Shown one piece after another: positions 34,997 to 48,200 of a stretch of 64,000 bases of DNA. The stretch comes from Linnemannia schmuckeri. Lineage: Eukaryota; Mortierellomycota; Mortierellomycetes; Mortierellales; Mortierellaceae. Position 1 is the first letter of the stretch. Each line of letters opens with the position of its first letter. Location: contig JANATG010000013.1 in assembly GCA_029449235.1 (NCBI GenBank), positions 1,649,069 through 1,713,068 on the forward strand. Direction: 5' to 3'. The notes beneath the pieces were generated by a model that ran no database searches, was not told where the DNA came from, and saw only the letters and a program-made list of their open reading frames with translations. The position numbers and the translations under genes are program-made.

Positions 34997-37900
34997 CTAA
35001 GGAGTAGCGCGCCCTGGATGATGGACCAGACTCTCTGTGCTCTCCAGCACCTGTCTCGCCAACCGTTGTCGGTTGATCCGACGAGGTCCCAATTGCATAC
35101 TCCTCGCTGCAATCAGCGTCGCTAACGTCCTTCGTCGATGGACTCCCTCAGCATTACTCCGCCATCGGACCAGAAGGTTCAAAATCAGCCCACGGTTCTG
35201 GTTCTTTGTGTCCGTCAACCTGTAGCATGCATCGATCGCATGGGTCAACGACTGGGGTTCCGACATGCTAATAGCACCAGTCCAGAGATAGACACCGTGT
35301 TAGCAACTATTGTATTGTTCATATCATACAGAACGACCAACCAGTAGAGCAACAAAATATTTTTTTCCTTAAGTAGCCGTTACCTCAAATCGGTCTCGAG
35401 CAGAACCTTGACACACTCATATCGCAGGCGAATGGCTGCTTCGGCTAGGGCATTGTTATTGAGGTACATGATCGTAGGGTCTGCTCCGTAGTCCAACAGC
35501 GTCTCCACAAGCTGTCCATTGTCGTTAAGAGTCAGCGCCGTCATTAGCGGTGTTCGTCTCTCGCTATCCTGCGCGTTCGGGTTCGCTCCCTTCTCCAACA
35601 TATAGTCCAACAACGGATAAGAATCGTTCGTTCCATAATGCGTCATCAAGTGCAGTGGCGTCTGTCCGCTGTCGTCCTCCTCGTTCAGATTCAATCTCGA
35701 CCCAGCCGCCTCGCAGAGGAGTGTCATCACCTCCAGACTGCTGCTCATCGCTGCCGCATGTAATGGGGTCCTTCCCGACATACTATCGTATCGCTCCATC
35801 ACATCGGCTCCGTGATCCAGATGCCATTGAACGGCATCCAAGCTTTTCTTTAAACTCGCCATGAAGAACTCCCGAATCCTTGTCTTGCCATCCAAAGGAA
35901 TCCAGTTGTTGTTACTGTTGACACGGCCACTCGAGCTAGCAGTATTCTGACGTGAGGGTGCCGTGGTATGAATGGAGGCAGGTGGATACACTTGAGGTGG
36001 GACGTTCACCTGACCAAATCCTGGATATGCTGCTGGATCTGGATGAATCGGTCGAGCTTGCCCATTACCGGGGTATGGATAGGGTGGATATGGATGTGGA
36101 TATTGTTGCTGATGCTGTTGCTGTTGAGGCGGATACATAGGTTGAGGCGGATAGGGCTGAGGGAAAGGATGTTGAAATTGATTGACATGAAAGGCTTGTT
36201 GCTGTTGTTGTTGCTGATGCTGCTGTTGTTGGGGAAAGAATTGATGATGAAGCGGCTGTGGCATAGGGGGTGAGCCCAAAGGCATGACTGATGGACTTCC
36301 CATTTCTGCCATACTCTCCAAACCCCCTCCTCCCAATTCTGGAATTGTGGGTGAAACGTTGGCATTCTTGGGGCTTTGACGAGCGCCTGAAGGGTCGTTC
36401 AAAGGATGACCCACACGTGGAGTAGTCTTGACGGGGCTCTGTTGGGGTGGCGTGATGGGCAGTTTAGGCGAGTTTGGGTGAATATGGCGTGCGCCCATGC
36501 CTCCATTGGGTGTTCCTGGTGTTTGCATCCACACAGGACGGGCTGGTGTGATGAGCGGTCCAGCTGGTCTCTCGGTTGTATCTATTGATAGAGAGTTCAT
36601 ACACGCTTGATTAATTTCTACCAAAGACACGTTAAATGACGAACAATATAACTAACGAGAAGTCTGGATGTGTAATGTCCCTTACCTTCCACTTGCAAAC
36701 CATGCATACGATCCACAATGTTGACAGTATTGCTAGCATCCGGGTTGGTCAAGATGACAGGGTGATTCCGTGATAAGTTATGTTTGGGTACCAAAGGCGA
36801 TATATTGGCTACTGGCTTTGAAGGCTGACCCTCAAACGTCGTCTCGATCGCGGGAAGCTTAGAGGCAATCGGAGCGGATTTGCGCAGAGGCTCGGATGAT
36901 ACCACAGCTGTCTGTGTTACCGTTGGCAGCGAGTGAGGAGGTCCATGAGAGTCTTCCAGACGCCGAGCTGATCCGTCGTTGACACCTCCTCCTCCGTTGG
37001 TGTGATTGGCAAGTAGATTGTCAAGAGTGTCCAAAATAAAAGAGAGGGGCGGCCGGTTGGAAGGCTCCCCATCCCAGCATTTTTGATAAAGTTCGGAGTA
37101 TTCGACTGGCGTTCCTGGGATGACCTTTTCTCGCGTTCCGGTCGTGATGTGAAAGGCCAGCATATAGTTCTCGCCATCACGGTCAAAGGGCGGGTATCCT
37201 GATGTCAACTCCCACATGATGACGCCCAAGCTGTAAATGTCTGAGCTCTTGTCAAAGGGTGCGTTCTTTAGACGTTCAGGCGAGATATAGGGGACCACTC
37301 CTCGGACGCCGTTGTTGGAGAGTTCCTTGTTGAGGTAGCGCGAGAGACCAAAGTCCGTGATGAGGGCCTTTCCCTTATCGTCGATCAAGACGTTCCTTGA
37401 ATGCAGGTCGTGGTGACAGATGTTTTCCAGGTGGATAAAGTTGATACCTGAGGCAACATCTCTAGCGAGTCGCAGTTTTTTGGTCCAGTCAAGCTTGTCA
37501 AAGTGCTTGGAGAGGTAGTCGCGCAGACTTCCTCGGCCAGCAAACTGCAAGACCATGCCGTAGTCACCATTACCCCGCATCCTTGTGACGCCAAAGAACT
37601 TGACTACGTTCTCAAAGTCTTGAACTGCTCGATGAATCTGAACCTAAATATTCATGGGTTAACGGGGATCATTTTAGTTATTTTTGTATGTTGACAGAGA
37701 TTGTCGCAGTTGTGACTGACGCCGTGTGTGTGTGTTTGTGTGTTTGTATTTTTGCCACCACAGGTCAACTCTTATGAGAGTCCTGGGAAGTGTTGCAGGA
37801 GCATAAAAAGAAGGGAAGGAATAACAATGACGATGTTTTTGGTGTGGTGCTGCTGTTTGTTCTTGTCTTTGGGTGAGAAGGCAAACAAACAAAACTACAG

Positions 37901-38758
37901 CAGCATCACACAAAATCCAGTGGTCCGCGGAGAATACAAGTGTGTATTTTTCGTATCCTTTTGAGGCATACTGTCGCTGTTGTCAGGACGTGCCGCTATG
38001 GCAAATGGACTTTCTCTGTCTCTCTCCTGCATGACTATGTGCTCTGTCCCCACGTCGCTCTCACTCTCGCTCTCGAACAAATGCAAGTTTGAATTTGCCT
38101 GCCTGCGCAAAAAATAAAAATGCACACTAGCCCAAGCGATTATGCTCTTTGCCGTTGGTGCTGGAAAAGGAGGTGGGGAAAAAGGGTTGATGGTGGGATC
38201 AATAGAGTCGATAGTCATCCAGCCATGATGTGCCTCTGTTAAAAAAAAAAAAAAAAAAAAAAAACGGCGACAACCACCAGGTAGAGTTATCCCAGGGTAG
38301 AAGGCATTTGTCCACTCGTCATAAAAACTCTCTTTGTCTCTTGTAAATAAATATTAACACAAACACACCGGACTCTTATTTTTCTCATCCATATCACATA
38401 CTCAATTGAACCAAACAACACGTAGAACTCATTTGTTTCTAGTTCCCGACCGCAAACGATGAACACTACACTGCTTGATATCATAACTGTGAGCAATGGC
38501 TCTTTTAAAACATGCTGTCAGTTTGAGATTGTAAAGAACACAAGAGGTGAGGTTCACATAACTTGCTTTAGACAACAAACATGATACTCCTATTCTGACA
38601 GTAGTGCCACTTTCTATGAGATCCCGGGTTTTGTATGTGAGTTTTGTAAATGTCTATGTCTGTGTTTGTACGTGTATGCGTGTTGTGTATGCCTGCATGG
38701 TAGTTTTTTTGCTGTTATTGATGCAGCTTTTTGGATGCCTGTCTTTGCTTGCTTAATC

Positions 38759-38795
<37 letters not shown>

Positions 38796-39091
38796 TGGCA
38801 TAAAAAGGGGGGCGGGGCGCAAAACTGAGAGAGTGAGTAAGACGGTGATAAAAGAGATGTTCTTACCTCTTGGATAAAATCGGCGAGGGAAAAGAGAACC
38901 TTGATGGCGACTGGCATGCCTCGCCACTTGCCGGCGTGAACAATTCCAAAGCCTCCGCTGGCGACTCCCATTTGCAGATTAGAGATCTCCTGAAAGTCGA
39001 TGCGCCGAAGCCAGTGATTTTCAGTGGCACTGTCGAGCCACTGTTGTTGCTGCTCGCTTAGCAGGACGATGGGCGCTGTCATGTCCGCCAT
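34997..39091 (-). CDS. TKL-type protein kinase with Gln/Pro-rich linker and C-terminal ankyrin repeats
   Basis: Exons (complement): 38867..39091, 36686..37643, 35384..36617, 34997..35267; 895 residues, frame kept. Kinase domain about residues 35 to 300: glycine loop GVASGGFGIVHAG, VAIK lysine K64, catalytic loop HHDLHSRNVL (D154, N159), DFG (ITDFGLSRYL, D172), activation-segment end VPYISPERL, then DIYSLGVIMWELTSG and CWDGEPSNRPP. The usual HRD is HHD, making it a non-RD kinase; this HxDLHSxN form is typical of the large TKL-like families of early-diverging fungi. A disordered Ser/Pro region and a Gln/Pro/Tyr-rich stretch (about 525 to 600) lead to ankyrin repeats at about 646 to 803 (GRTPLHAAAM, SGQTPLHLMTHYG, RRTPLMTALTLND). 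A short basic tail ends at 34997. Substrates are unknown. Intron 1 is 1.2 kb and carries A24 and A34 homopolymers. Confidence 0.9.
38241..38264. repeat. A24 homopolymer in kinase intron 1
   Basis: 24 consecutive A on the plus strand, T24 in the transcript. Confidence 0.85.
38760..38793. repeat. A34 homopolymer in kinase intron 1
   Basis: 34 consecutive A on the plus strand (T34 in the pre-mRNA), about 75 nt downstream of the intron's donor site at 38866. Confidence 0.85.
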
Positions 39092-39814
39092 AGCTGGAGT
39101 GAAGGGATTGTGATAAGTTTTTTTGTGGAATCTTTTTTGCTGTTACTGTTCTTGTTATGTTAAAAGAGGGAGTATTAAGTGGTGGTTTTTTGTGAGTGAT
39201 GGTGGTCGTGAATATGGACGTAATATTCAAAGGATTGAAATGGGTGTGAGTAAAAAGAGAAGGGATGAACAATGGAAATAGGAGAAACAAAAACAAAAGA
39301 GAGCAATATGGGGCGAGGAAAGGCCGCGAGGGAGAGAGAGGGTGGAGGGAGGGTGAAAGGAGGAAGGGGGGATAAGGATAAGGGAAGGGACGGGAGAAGA
39401 GACAGTGAAGAGAGAAGAAAAGAGAAGAAAAGAAAATGTGAGGCGAGACACCCAGTAATAGCAAGAAGAAGCAGAGAGAGAAAAAGAGAGAGAGAGATGG
39501 ACAATCTACATACAGTCGAGTAGGGCATGAAGTGCAAATAGAAAATGGAAAACATGGTGATAACGAGATATAAACACCCCATCATACACACTCATATATA
39601 TAGACACACTTATGAAAGGGATCATGGTAACCAGCCCTTCACTGCCTGTCTGCCTGTGCCATACTAATTAAAAATTTATGTCCTTTCTGCGCCATGCCTG
39701 TAAAACCATATGACTTTTAATGATGCACACAATAGTCAGTTGAGGGAGAGGGTGAGGAAAAAATTAGGGCAATGATCCAGAGACCAAAAAAAAAAAAAAA
39801 AAAAAAAAATAAAG

Positions 39815-39845
<31 letters not shown>

Positions 39846-40232
39846 TCAAAAAAGGACAAGAAAAAAAAAAGAAAAAAATATGAACAGGGTAACGAAAAGT
39901 GACAGAGAAAGGGAAGGTTTTCTACAAATACATGAAAGGAGGTGTGTCAAAAGGTATTAGCAATGATAGAAATGACAAACAACAATAAAAAAAAAAAAGA
40001 ACGATGACTAAAAAGAAGAAAATCAGAAATCTCGATCAAGTAATTGAATGAAGCAAGAGGGGAAAAGAGAAGAGTGTGCTTCGCCTTGTGCCAAGAGAGG
40101 GTCAAGAGTAACGACACATCGAATAATTAAAGGAGGAACAGGCCATGACGGAACACAGAGGTGGAGGTCAAAAATAGTAAAAGACCCGCGTCAAATGGTA
40201 AAAGAGAATGGACAAACCAAAGAAACACTTGC
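39092..40232. other. Intergenic region between kinase and LDB-type gene
   Basis: 1.1 kb; no gene recognised. It is purine-rich on the plus strand (GAGA/GGGA blocks 39,300 to 39,510), with an A-rich block including A24 at 39786..39809 and broken A-runs to about 39,890. It holds the kinase 5' flank and the 3' flank of the LDB-type gene. Confidence 0.55.
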
Positions 40233-43200
40233 TCACCCGGCACCAGGATGGAGCCCAGAGTTGCTCGCTATGAGCGTCGCGTTGGGAGGAATGGTCGCCA
40301 TGCCCTCCATTGATCCCATCATCCCGTTGACCGTCAGTCCCATGCCTTGCCCCGCTTGTCCTCCATATCCTACCCCATATCCGATTGGCAGCGGTCCTTG
40401 AACTTGACCGAGACTCTGCACCGCATGCTGGCCAACCTGAATGTGTCCCTGCATCTGCGCCTGTGCCTGTGCTTGTGCCTGTGCTTGTGCTTGTGCTTGC
40501 AATGACGGAATGTCCTGACCAAGCCCCGTCATCACCCCAAGGGCCAATCCTCCGTTCCCTAATCCTGTAAAGTCTTGTCCAGATGGAGATCCATAGCCCA
40601 AGACATCCGTCCCCGGTTGGAAAACATTCCTTTGATCTGCCAACATCATCCCATTCGACCGGTTTCCTACCGAAACATACGATTGGCCATCGGTCACCGC
40701 GTGGCTGCTCATTGGACTGGCGGGTATTGACCCCCCATCCACAAATGCAGTAACTCCATTGATTACTGCACCTTTCGGTACACCGGCATTGGATGTGTGG
40801 CTCCCTGCTACATGAAACGGTGACTGCTGTTGCTGCGAGGTGGGTCCGTGAAGAGGAAGTCCATTCGGTCCAGACACTCCCATAGAATGTCCCACCGAGG
40901 ACAAGCCTACAGCCGGAACAGAAAGGTTGGATGTCAATCCAGCGTCCAACTCCTGGGCTCCGACGGGAGCAGCGCTATGAGCCGCTGTCGTGTCAGAGAT
41001 ATCAGCCATGCTCGCCTTACGTTTAGCTGAAGAGTCTTTTCGCCCTGCTCCTTTGCGGTTACGGACCGTAGCTGTTCCATTCGTGGTCGACCCTTTCGTC
41101 CCATTAGGGGTCGCTGCAGCCAATGTGGGTGTGGCTGAAGCAGTTCGGATCCGCTTGGCTGCCTTGGCAGAAGAAGGCGCTATTCCTGCATAATTGTTGG
41201 TGGCATTAGACGACACAAACACAGGCGAAGTGACGACAGAGAGCGGAGAAGGCACAGGTGAACCGACCAAATTCAATCCAAGACCGGTTACTACGCCTGG
41301 CGTAGACGGACCGACTCCGACTAAAGTCGATGCCTGGAGTGACAGAGGTGTTCCTGCTCCAACAGCCATAGTTGCCTGTGGGTCATCAAGTGCAGGAGAA
41401 TCTCGAAGGGCAGTGTCACTAGGTGAAATTCCGACAGAGGTCCTACGCTTCATAGCTCGCGGCGAAGCAGAGTCGCGCAACTGAGCAGGATTAGGGCCTC
41501 CGTTGTTAACCGTCGTGATTTGGGAGGCAGTCAGGACTGGAGTCGAGGCACCAATCGGCACTACCGATGCTACTGACATGCTTGGCGAGCCCGTCATCTG
41601 TTTAGCTCTCATAAGGGCATGTTTCTCCCGCAATAATTGAGAGTACGACGCCAATGACTCTAACATAACGACAGAAAAGTGTTGAAAGCATTAATGAACG
41701 GGATTAGTATTTGCTGTGTATGTCTCGGTAGACACATGCCTTGTGAAATGATGTCATTTGGCGTACCAGCAGGCCCTCGCTTTGTCTGTGCAGTGTAGTG
41801 AAGCAGCTCGTTCATCTTGGAGAACATATCAGAGACCTAGGCAGGTTCAACCATGAAGAGAAACTGCGTTAGCCCTTCTTTCCGTGTTTAACAACAGGCC
41901 TTTGAGCAAGACAACCTGCGCATTAGCAAACCCCTTACCTCCAACAGCCGCAACGTTTTGGGCGAGATACCAAACTCATTGATGGCACTCTCGGCTATCA
42001 CAGGCATAGCCTTTTTGGAAGAAGCGACAGCCTTCTTCGAGCCTCCCTTTTTCTTCCCTTCCGGTTTTACCTCAGGCAGCGGACTGTTCGATGGATCGTC
42101 AACAGGCCGAGGTATGTACTCCATAAACTCCTGTGACACAATCTCCAAAAGGTCAAATTTGAGATCATGAGTGAATGTGGCCTTGAGACTCCCCTTTGTG
42201 AACACCTAGAATAAGAGAGCAGCGCCAAATACATACCGTCAATATAAAATTAAATTAGTTCTACAAAGGATTGTCGCAATCGTAAGTTGTCTCCTAAAGA
42301 CATGCTTCACGCTCCTCGTACCTTGGAACCGCTGGTGTAATGGTAAACGAGAGACACACTTGGGTATTCGATAATCAAAGGAAGTGTAGACGCTGGTCCA
42401 ATCGGCGCGTCCAAGATCAGCTGCATCTCTTTTACTCCTGCTTCTACGTTCCCGAGATAATAACGCGGCAAAGATGGCGCCACCAACTCTATATATATAA
42501 ATCGACAAGAATGGACGCACGGTTATTCAATGATATGATCAATCCACAGTGAACACACTAAGTACTTTTTTTTTGGGAAGAGGTGTGTAGAGAACGTACC
42601 GAAAATTTTGCTGTCTCCTGTGAGAGTATGAATAAGCGTGAGCCGCATCCGCCCTGCAGCGCCATAAAACTTGGAGACAAAACGCTGCCAGAATTGGATG
42701 GTTTCGTTCTATACGGGAAGGGATACAATATATGACAGTCATGATTAGAAGAGATTATTGTTAGCATCAACTTCCGTAAACATATACACAAATACACACA
42801 CAATTAGTAAAATACCTCCGGATTGAAACTCAGACCACGCCCAAATTCGGCCAGCCGTAGCATTGCCTTTGCTTGAACATCTTCCGCTATACTCGACTCG
42901 ATCACAGTGCTAAAACACATGCCAGACAAAAGGGACAAAGAGTGACGAGAGTTAGACAAGATGTCACTATGCCAGTGCCATGCATCTTACCCAAACATTT
43001 CATCTGCTTAAAGACAATAGTACCTGAAAGGGAGTTGAAGGCCCACCTGTCCCGAATTCAAAGGATCGCTGGCAGACAACACCTGCATCGCGTTCTGCGG
43101 TGGCTGCTGCATTGTTTGATACTGAACTGACTGAGGTTGCTGTTGAAGTGGAATGTGATCGCTCGGTTGCTGGCCTGGTGGATGTTGTTGTAATTGTGAG

Positions 43201-43581
43201 AAGACCATATGCTGTGGTTGAGGCGATAGTTGCTGTATCGTCTGCTGTTGCTGAAGTTGTTTGAGATGTTGTTGTTGCAGCTGTTGCTTTTGTTGTAGTT
43301 GCTGCTGTTGCTGACGGAGCTGTAGCTGTTGCATTTGCTGATGTTCTTGCTGCTTCTGTTGCAACAACTGTTGTTGTTGCTGCTGTTGCTGATGGAGCTG
43401 CTGTTGATGTTTAATCTGCTGCTGCTGTTGCTGCTGTTGTTGTTGTTGTTGTTGATGATGCTGCTGTTGCAGTTGTTGTTGTTGCTGTTGCTGCTGCTGT
43501 TGCGAGAGTTGTTGCGAGAGTTGTTGCTGTTGTTGTGGTGGTGGTGGTGGTGGTGGTTGTTGTTGTTGTTGTTGTTGTTGC

Positions 43582-43663
<82 letters not shown>

Positions 43664-44451
43664 GCTGTTGCTGTTGTTGTTGCGCGAGAGTCTGCGGTTG
43701 CGGTTGCTGTTGGAGTGTTGGTTGTTGAAGCTGTTGCAGCTGCTGCTGCGATGCAGGTTGTTGCTGCTGCTGTTGTTGCTGTTGTTGATGTTGTTGCTGT
43801 TGCTGTTGCTGTTGCTGCTGGAGTTGTTGCTGTTGCTGGGCAAGCTGATGCTGTTGAACCTGCTGAGCCTGCTGGCGCATCTGCAGCTGCTGCATCTGCA
43901 ATTGGCGTTGATATTGATAATGTAATTGCAATTGAGGAGTTTGGGCTTGTTGAAATTGAGGCACGGTTTGACTCTGACCGGGCGCCATTTGCAAGGTCGC
44001 TGGAGCAAGTTGACCTTGCATAGTCTGTGTCGTCGGCAACATTATGGTGAGTTGTTGGTTGGGCTGCTGCTGCTGATGTTGTTGTTGTTGCTGTTGCTGT
44101 TGCTGGGCGAGCTGTTGCTGAGCGAGCTGTTGCTGGGCGAGTTGCTGTTGAAGCACGGCGCGTTGATGCAGCTGCTGGGTGTTTTGAAGATGGGGCGACA
44201 TTGGTCCTGGGCCAGCAATGTGCTGTTGAAGCGACTGTTGAAGCGGTTGTTGAGGTTGGAGCTGAGGTGACCTTCCTTGTGAGAGTTGCTGCTGCTGCTG
44301 CTGCAATGTTGCCATGTTCAGTTGTGGCGACATATTCATTCGCGCCTGGTGCTGTAACTGTTGCTGATGCATCTGCTGAACCTGGAGCTGCTGGAGCTGG
44401 TGGAGCTGCTGCTGTTGTTGTATCTGCTGCTGCTGTTGTTGTTGTTGTTGT

Positions 44452-44489
<38 letters not shown>

Positions 44490-44567
44490 TAGCTGGGTAG
44501 ATTGCGGATGAGGTACAGCATGGAGGCTCTGGAGAGGTTCCTCGGCCTCGGAGACGAGATTGGTCAT
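40233..44567 (-). CDS. LIM-domain-binding (LDB/PtaB-like) transcriptional co-regulator with giant polyglutamine region
   Basis: Exons (complement): 43024..44567, 42816..42909, 42600..42708, 42322..42488, 41939..42205, 41767..41836, 40233..41659; 3,678 nt, 1,225 residues. The first ~500 residues are almost all Gln with Leu, His and Pro, including 42 Gln in a row. The conserved core follows: AEDVQAKAMLRLAEFGRGLS, FWQRFVSKFYGAAGRMRLTL, DSKIF, LPRYYLGNVEAGVKEMQLIL, YPSVSLVYHYTSGSKV, then SLKATFTHDLKFDLLEIVSQ and GISPKTLRLLEVSDMFSKM. This matches the LIM-binding family (animal LDB1, plant SEUSS, fungal PtaB/Mfg1), nuclear adaptors that link DNA-binding factors and control adhesion and morphogenesis. 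The C-terminal ~475 residues are Ser/Thr/Ala-rich and disordered, with an alternating Gln-Ala stretch near 40450..40500. The stop at 40233..40235 overlaps a good donor sequence (G|GTGAGC), so a further 3' exon cannot be excluded. Upstream frames to 45,002 are probably 5' leader. Confidence 0.85.
43557..43682 (-). repeat. Polyglutamine tract (42 consecutive CAA/CAG codons)
   Basis: Plus strand is nearly pure (TTG)n with a few CTG. On the coding strand it gives 42 Gln, followed by seven Pro (CCA) codons. Flanking Gln-rich sequence spans about 43,150 to 44,500. Confidence 0.95.
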
Positions 44568-45271
44568 CCCCAGGTTCGATCGAGTACTATACAGTTGTAA
44601 CGGGAACAAGATTTGGTTAAGTTGGTTTTGTTGAAGAGAGAGGGTGCGATCGTCAGCGGATATTGAGCTTTGGTTCCTGGCAGCGTACGGTGGCTAGGTT
44701 GAGAGCGTGCCCGGAGAGTGAGCAGATGGACTTGAAAGTGGCTATTAGGGCTGTGTTGCCAAAACGGATGTCCGATGACAAAGAGCAATGGGGGATGAGC
44801 TGTAGAGCAAGTCAGAGAAGAGGAAGGTAGAATACGTCTGTCGCGCTGTCGTTTGATGAGGCACTCGAGAAAGAGGAGAAGATATGGGTAGATGGGTATG
44901 ATGAGAGTGCCAGGTGTTGTAGGAAGGACAGATGATGAAAGTGACGGCGCCCTTCTTCTTTTTTGGTCTCGTTGGAGTGTCTTTGAGGGATGAGATGTTC
45001 ATTTAGGCAAACTGGTCATAAAATTCAATGACGTCATTGATTTTGGCAGCGAGCGCCACCAAGAAATTATTCCCTTTTTCATCAGAGAAAAATAAAAAAA
45101 CAAAAACAAAGAGCGCAACAGCTCCTTTGTTCATTCTTCAATTGTGTCCCTCATCACCACGTCGGCCATCAAAACAAAGACCCCAGGAACTGGACGGCAG
45201 ACACAGAGGAAGAAAGCTCGCCAACCCAGTACTCAAGCGCTCTCCCAGTCAAGCAAACAAAATATAACATA
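44568..45271. promoter_or_regulatory. Shared divergent upstream region of LDB-type gene (-) and RNase II gene (+)
   Basis: The two start codons are 704 bp apart on opposite strands, so this interval must hold both promoters and leaders. I see no motif specific enough to name. Confidence 0.5.
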
Positions 45272-48200
45272 ATGCACAGGATAACTGTAATGGGACAATC
45301 TGGATCCTATCCATCATGTCTGCAGCCATCTTTCAGCAAAACCTGCGGCTTCAGGACTTCGGCTTTGGTTTCGAGAGAATACCAGAGGCTGATCGAAAAG
45401 GCAGGCTCGTGCTCTACTCGCTTATCCAAGGACAAGAATATTATTCGTCACACTAGCAAGCACAGCGACATCTTTGCATCCAAGGACCACTCCTCCCGAC
45501 AGCCTTTCCTACGAAGCAAGTTTGACTCTGATCGATCAACTTTTGCTCGGCAAGCAGGACCGTTACCGAAGAAAAACAGGAATCTCACACCTTCTCAGGA
45601 ATTTATAGAGGAACGGAACAGAGCTCTTTCATGGGCCCGTCAAATGTCGGAGAAAAACGCACGCCAGGACAAGGAAGCGAAGCGGAAGGCGGCAATGAGG
45701 TTGAAGGACAAGGGCGAAGCACCAAAGCCAGTCTATATGTACCGGTCTCCTAAGATTCTCCCCGGAGATGTTGCCGAGCTTTTTGGCGCAGACTCTATTC
45801 AAAATCGTGAGGTCCTTCCGGGTGACTTTGTCGAGATTCGCAAGTAGGTTTATCGCTTATTTTGATATCTTTGTCCTTTTGAAACTGACACTGTATAATC
45901 TCGGGATTTGGGCTCAACTACAAAGCTGTAGAAAAAGCCACAGGACGAAATAAACAAGTAGCTGTGATTCATTTGTTATTAACAAGCCAACGATTATACA
46001 ATCTATGAGATAAATCTAACTCGTCTCTTGTTGCAATGGAATTAGAGGTGGAGCTGCAATTTGTGGAATCTACACTCAAAGCTTTGACCAAGCGGAGGGC
46101 AGGCTACAATCGACCAGTATCGTTCAGGGTGACCAGGTACTGGGCCATAGGACTGCAGACGTCGTCTTTCGCATTCCAGGATATATTTTTCGAGACAGTG
46201 TCAAAGCCAAGCTGGGACATTGGGATATCATCGCCAAACCTACGACCCCACCACAAGGCACTGGAAAGGTCGTGTCGGCTTTTGCGGATCAGGCGAGCTT
46301 GCTGATGGGCACCTTTTATACCCGCTTCAACACCCTCTACGACACTTTTTGGCATGATCGCAAGCAAACGATGCTCACTACACCCGAGGCGGCTCGATAT
46401 GTGTTTGGGAAGGAGGACAGCAACAGTAGCCCGTTGACGTTACAGGAGCTATATGCCACCCACATATTTCTCACTCAGGACACCAGCTTGACGAGATTTG
46501 TTCCTTCGGTTGCAGTTCGATGGACAGGGGAGTTTACAATCCGTCGTCCCCAGGAAGTTTTGCTGGCAGAAACGGTGATCGACTGGGTGCGGAAGGACGA
46601 CTCTCGAGTATCTCAGTTTATAGAAAAGGCCAAGGAACTGGTGGAAGGTAACCGGAGAGGCGACAGATCTGGCTGGAAAACGATCAAATTCACAGACTCG
46701 GATCGTACTCTGATCGAGTTTGTTCGTCAAACGGCGATCAGCGGGTACAGCGATCTGTTTGGTGTGCCACAGTTGGCTTACCTTCCTCGACTGCTTAGAC
46801 CTTTGGACATTTACGACGACATTGACCCCAGGACGGCGTTTGAGTTTTTGACCGAGATTGGGGTCTGGCCCAGGTGGTACAACATGGAAATCAACCGATC
46901 GGCTATTTCGCTCACCAGCGGAGGTGTGGAGGAGCAAGCCATTATTGACAGGATTCACAGCCTACATCCAGAATCGTTGCAGCAGGACTTTGACAAAGAG
47001 TTGGCACGCTTGCAGCAGGATTCCTCATCGACCAATGCAACAACTGTCAAGGATGCAGCCGTCAGCAAAGTCGAGATCAACAACAGGAGTCCATTGGTGC
47101 TGGAAAGCCCCACGGAGATGTACAAGCGTGATCCATGCGACGCGATCCGCTACGACTTTGGTCATCAGCCCATTTACGCCATTGATGACCCCTCGGCTTC
47201 GGAACTGGACGACGCATTTTCGATCGAGCCCGTGCCTGTGACGACATTGACGCCCCAACCTTCCACTTGGGTTCATGTCCATGTTGCCGATCCAACGTCC
47301 ATCCTCCCTCCGCTTCACGAGATGGCGACACTTGCCGGTGACCGGGTCCAGACCACGTACCTTCCTGAGGGCACTTGGCCAATGCTTCCCCGCGCCTTAA
47401 CAGAGGAAACACTTAGTCTCAAGAACGACGGTCGACCCAAAAAGGTCATGACATTCTCCGCACGTCTTCAGGATAGCAATGGCGAAATTCTGGAGTACAA
47501 GGTTCGCCCTGGGATCGTCAGGAAGGTCGTCACCCTCAACTATGACGATGTAGACGATGTCATTGCTTGGGATCGAGTTCATGGTGGTCGTGCCGAAGGA
47601 TACCGCGTTCGTTCGTCCTTTATGACCATGCCGGAAGACCGCGCGCTAGAACGCATGTATTATCGTTCCACTAAGGGCAGTGTTTCCACCGATGACACTA
47701 CGTTGGTCAAGGAATTGAATCGCCTTCAGATGGTCGCTCAGAGACACACTGATGCCCGACTCCGGAAGGGTGCCTTCAATTTCTCCCTTGGACGCCCCAT
47801 GATCGAGCTCACCCCATATCCCGTGCCCCGTGTCGCTGAGGAAGGCTGGCAAGGACCAATCGATTATTCGGACAAAACTCTTTGGCAGGAGCCCCAGATC
47901 ACAGTTCGACTCGACCCAGCCTTTGCATCACCCTCAAGACTGATGGTGGCAGAATACATGATCATGGCGGGACGTGTCGCATCAATGTTTGCGCAGGAGA
48001 ATGGTCTGCCGACCCTTTTCAGAAACCAACCTGCACCCGCAGAAAAGTACCGTGAGGCCTTTGAGCAGACGATCCGTACCAAGACCAATCCTCGAACGGG
48101 CATCCTGAGCATGGTCGACATGCTTCCCTTGCGACCATACATTGCTGGCGCGGAAATCTCCACGAACCCCTTGGGCCATTGGTCGATGGGTATTGAAGAC

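Noticed and set aside
38240..38793. Poly(A) runs as marks of processed-transcript insertion
   Set aside because: No gene-like sequence or target duplication adjoins the A-runs; they look like expanded homopolymers inside an intron.
43329..44270. Long plus-strand poly-Leu/poly-Val frames opposite the LDB gene
   Set aside because: They are shadows of the antisense (CAA/CAG)n polyglutamine region; composition alone keeps them open.
44745..45002. N-terminal extension of the LDB gene starting at ATG 45002
   Set aside because: It is in a frame that does not join the polyglutamine exon and has no similarity to LDB proteins; more likely part of the shared promoter/leader.
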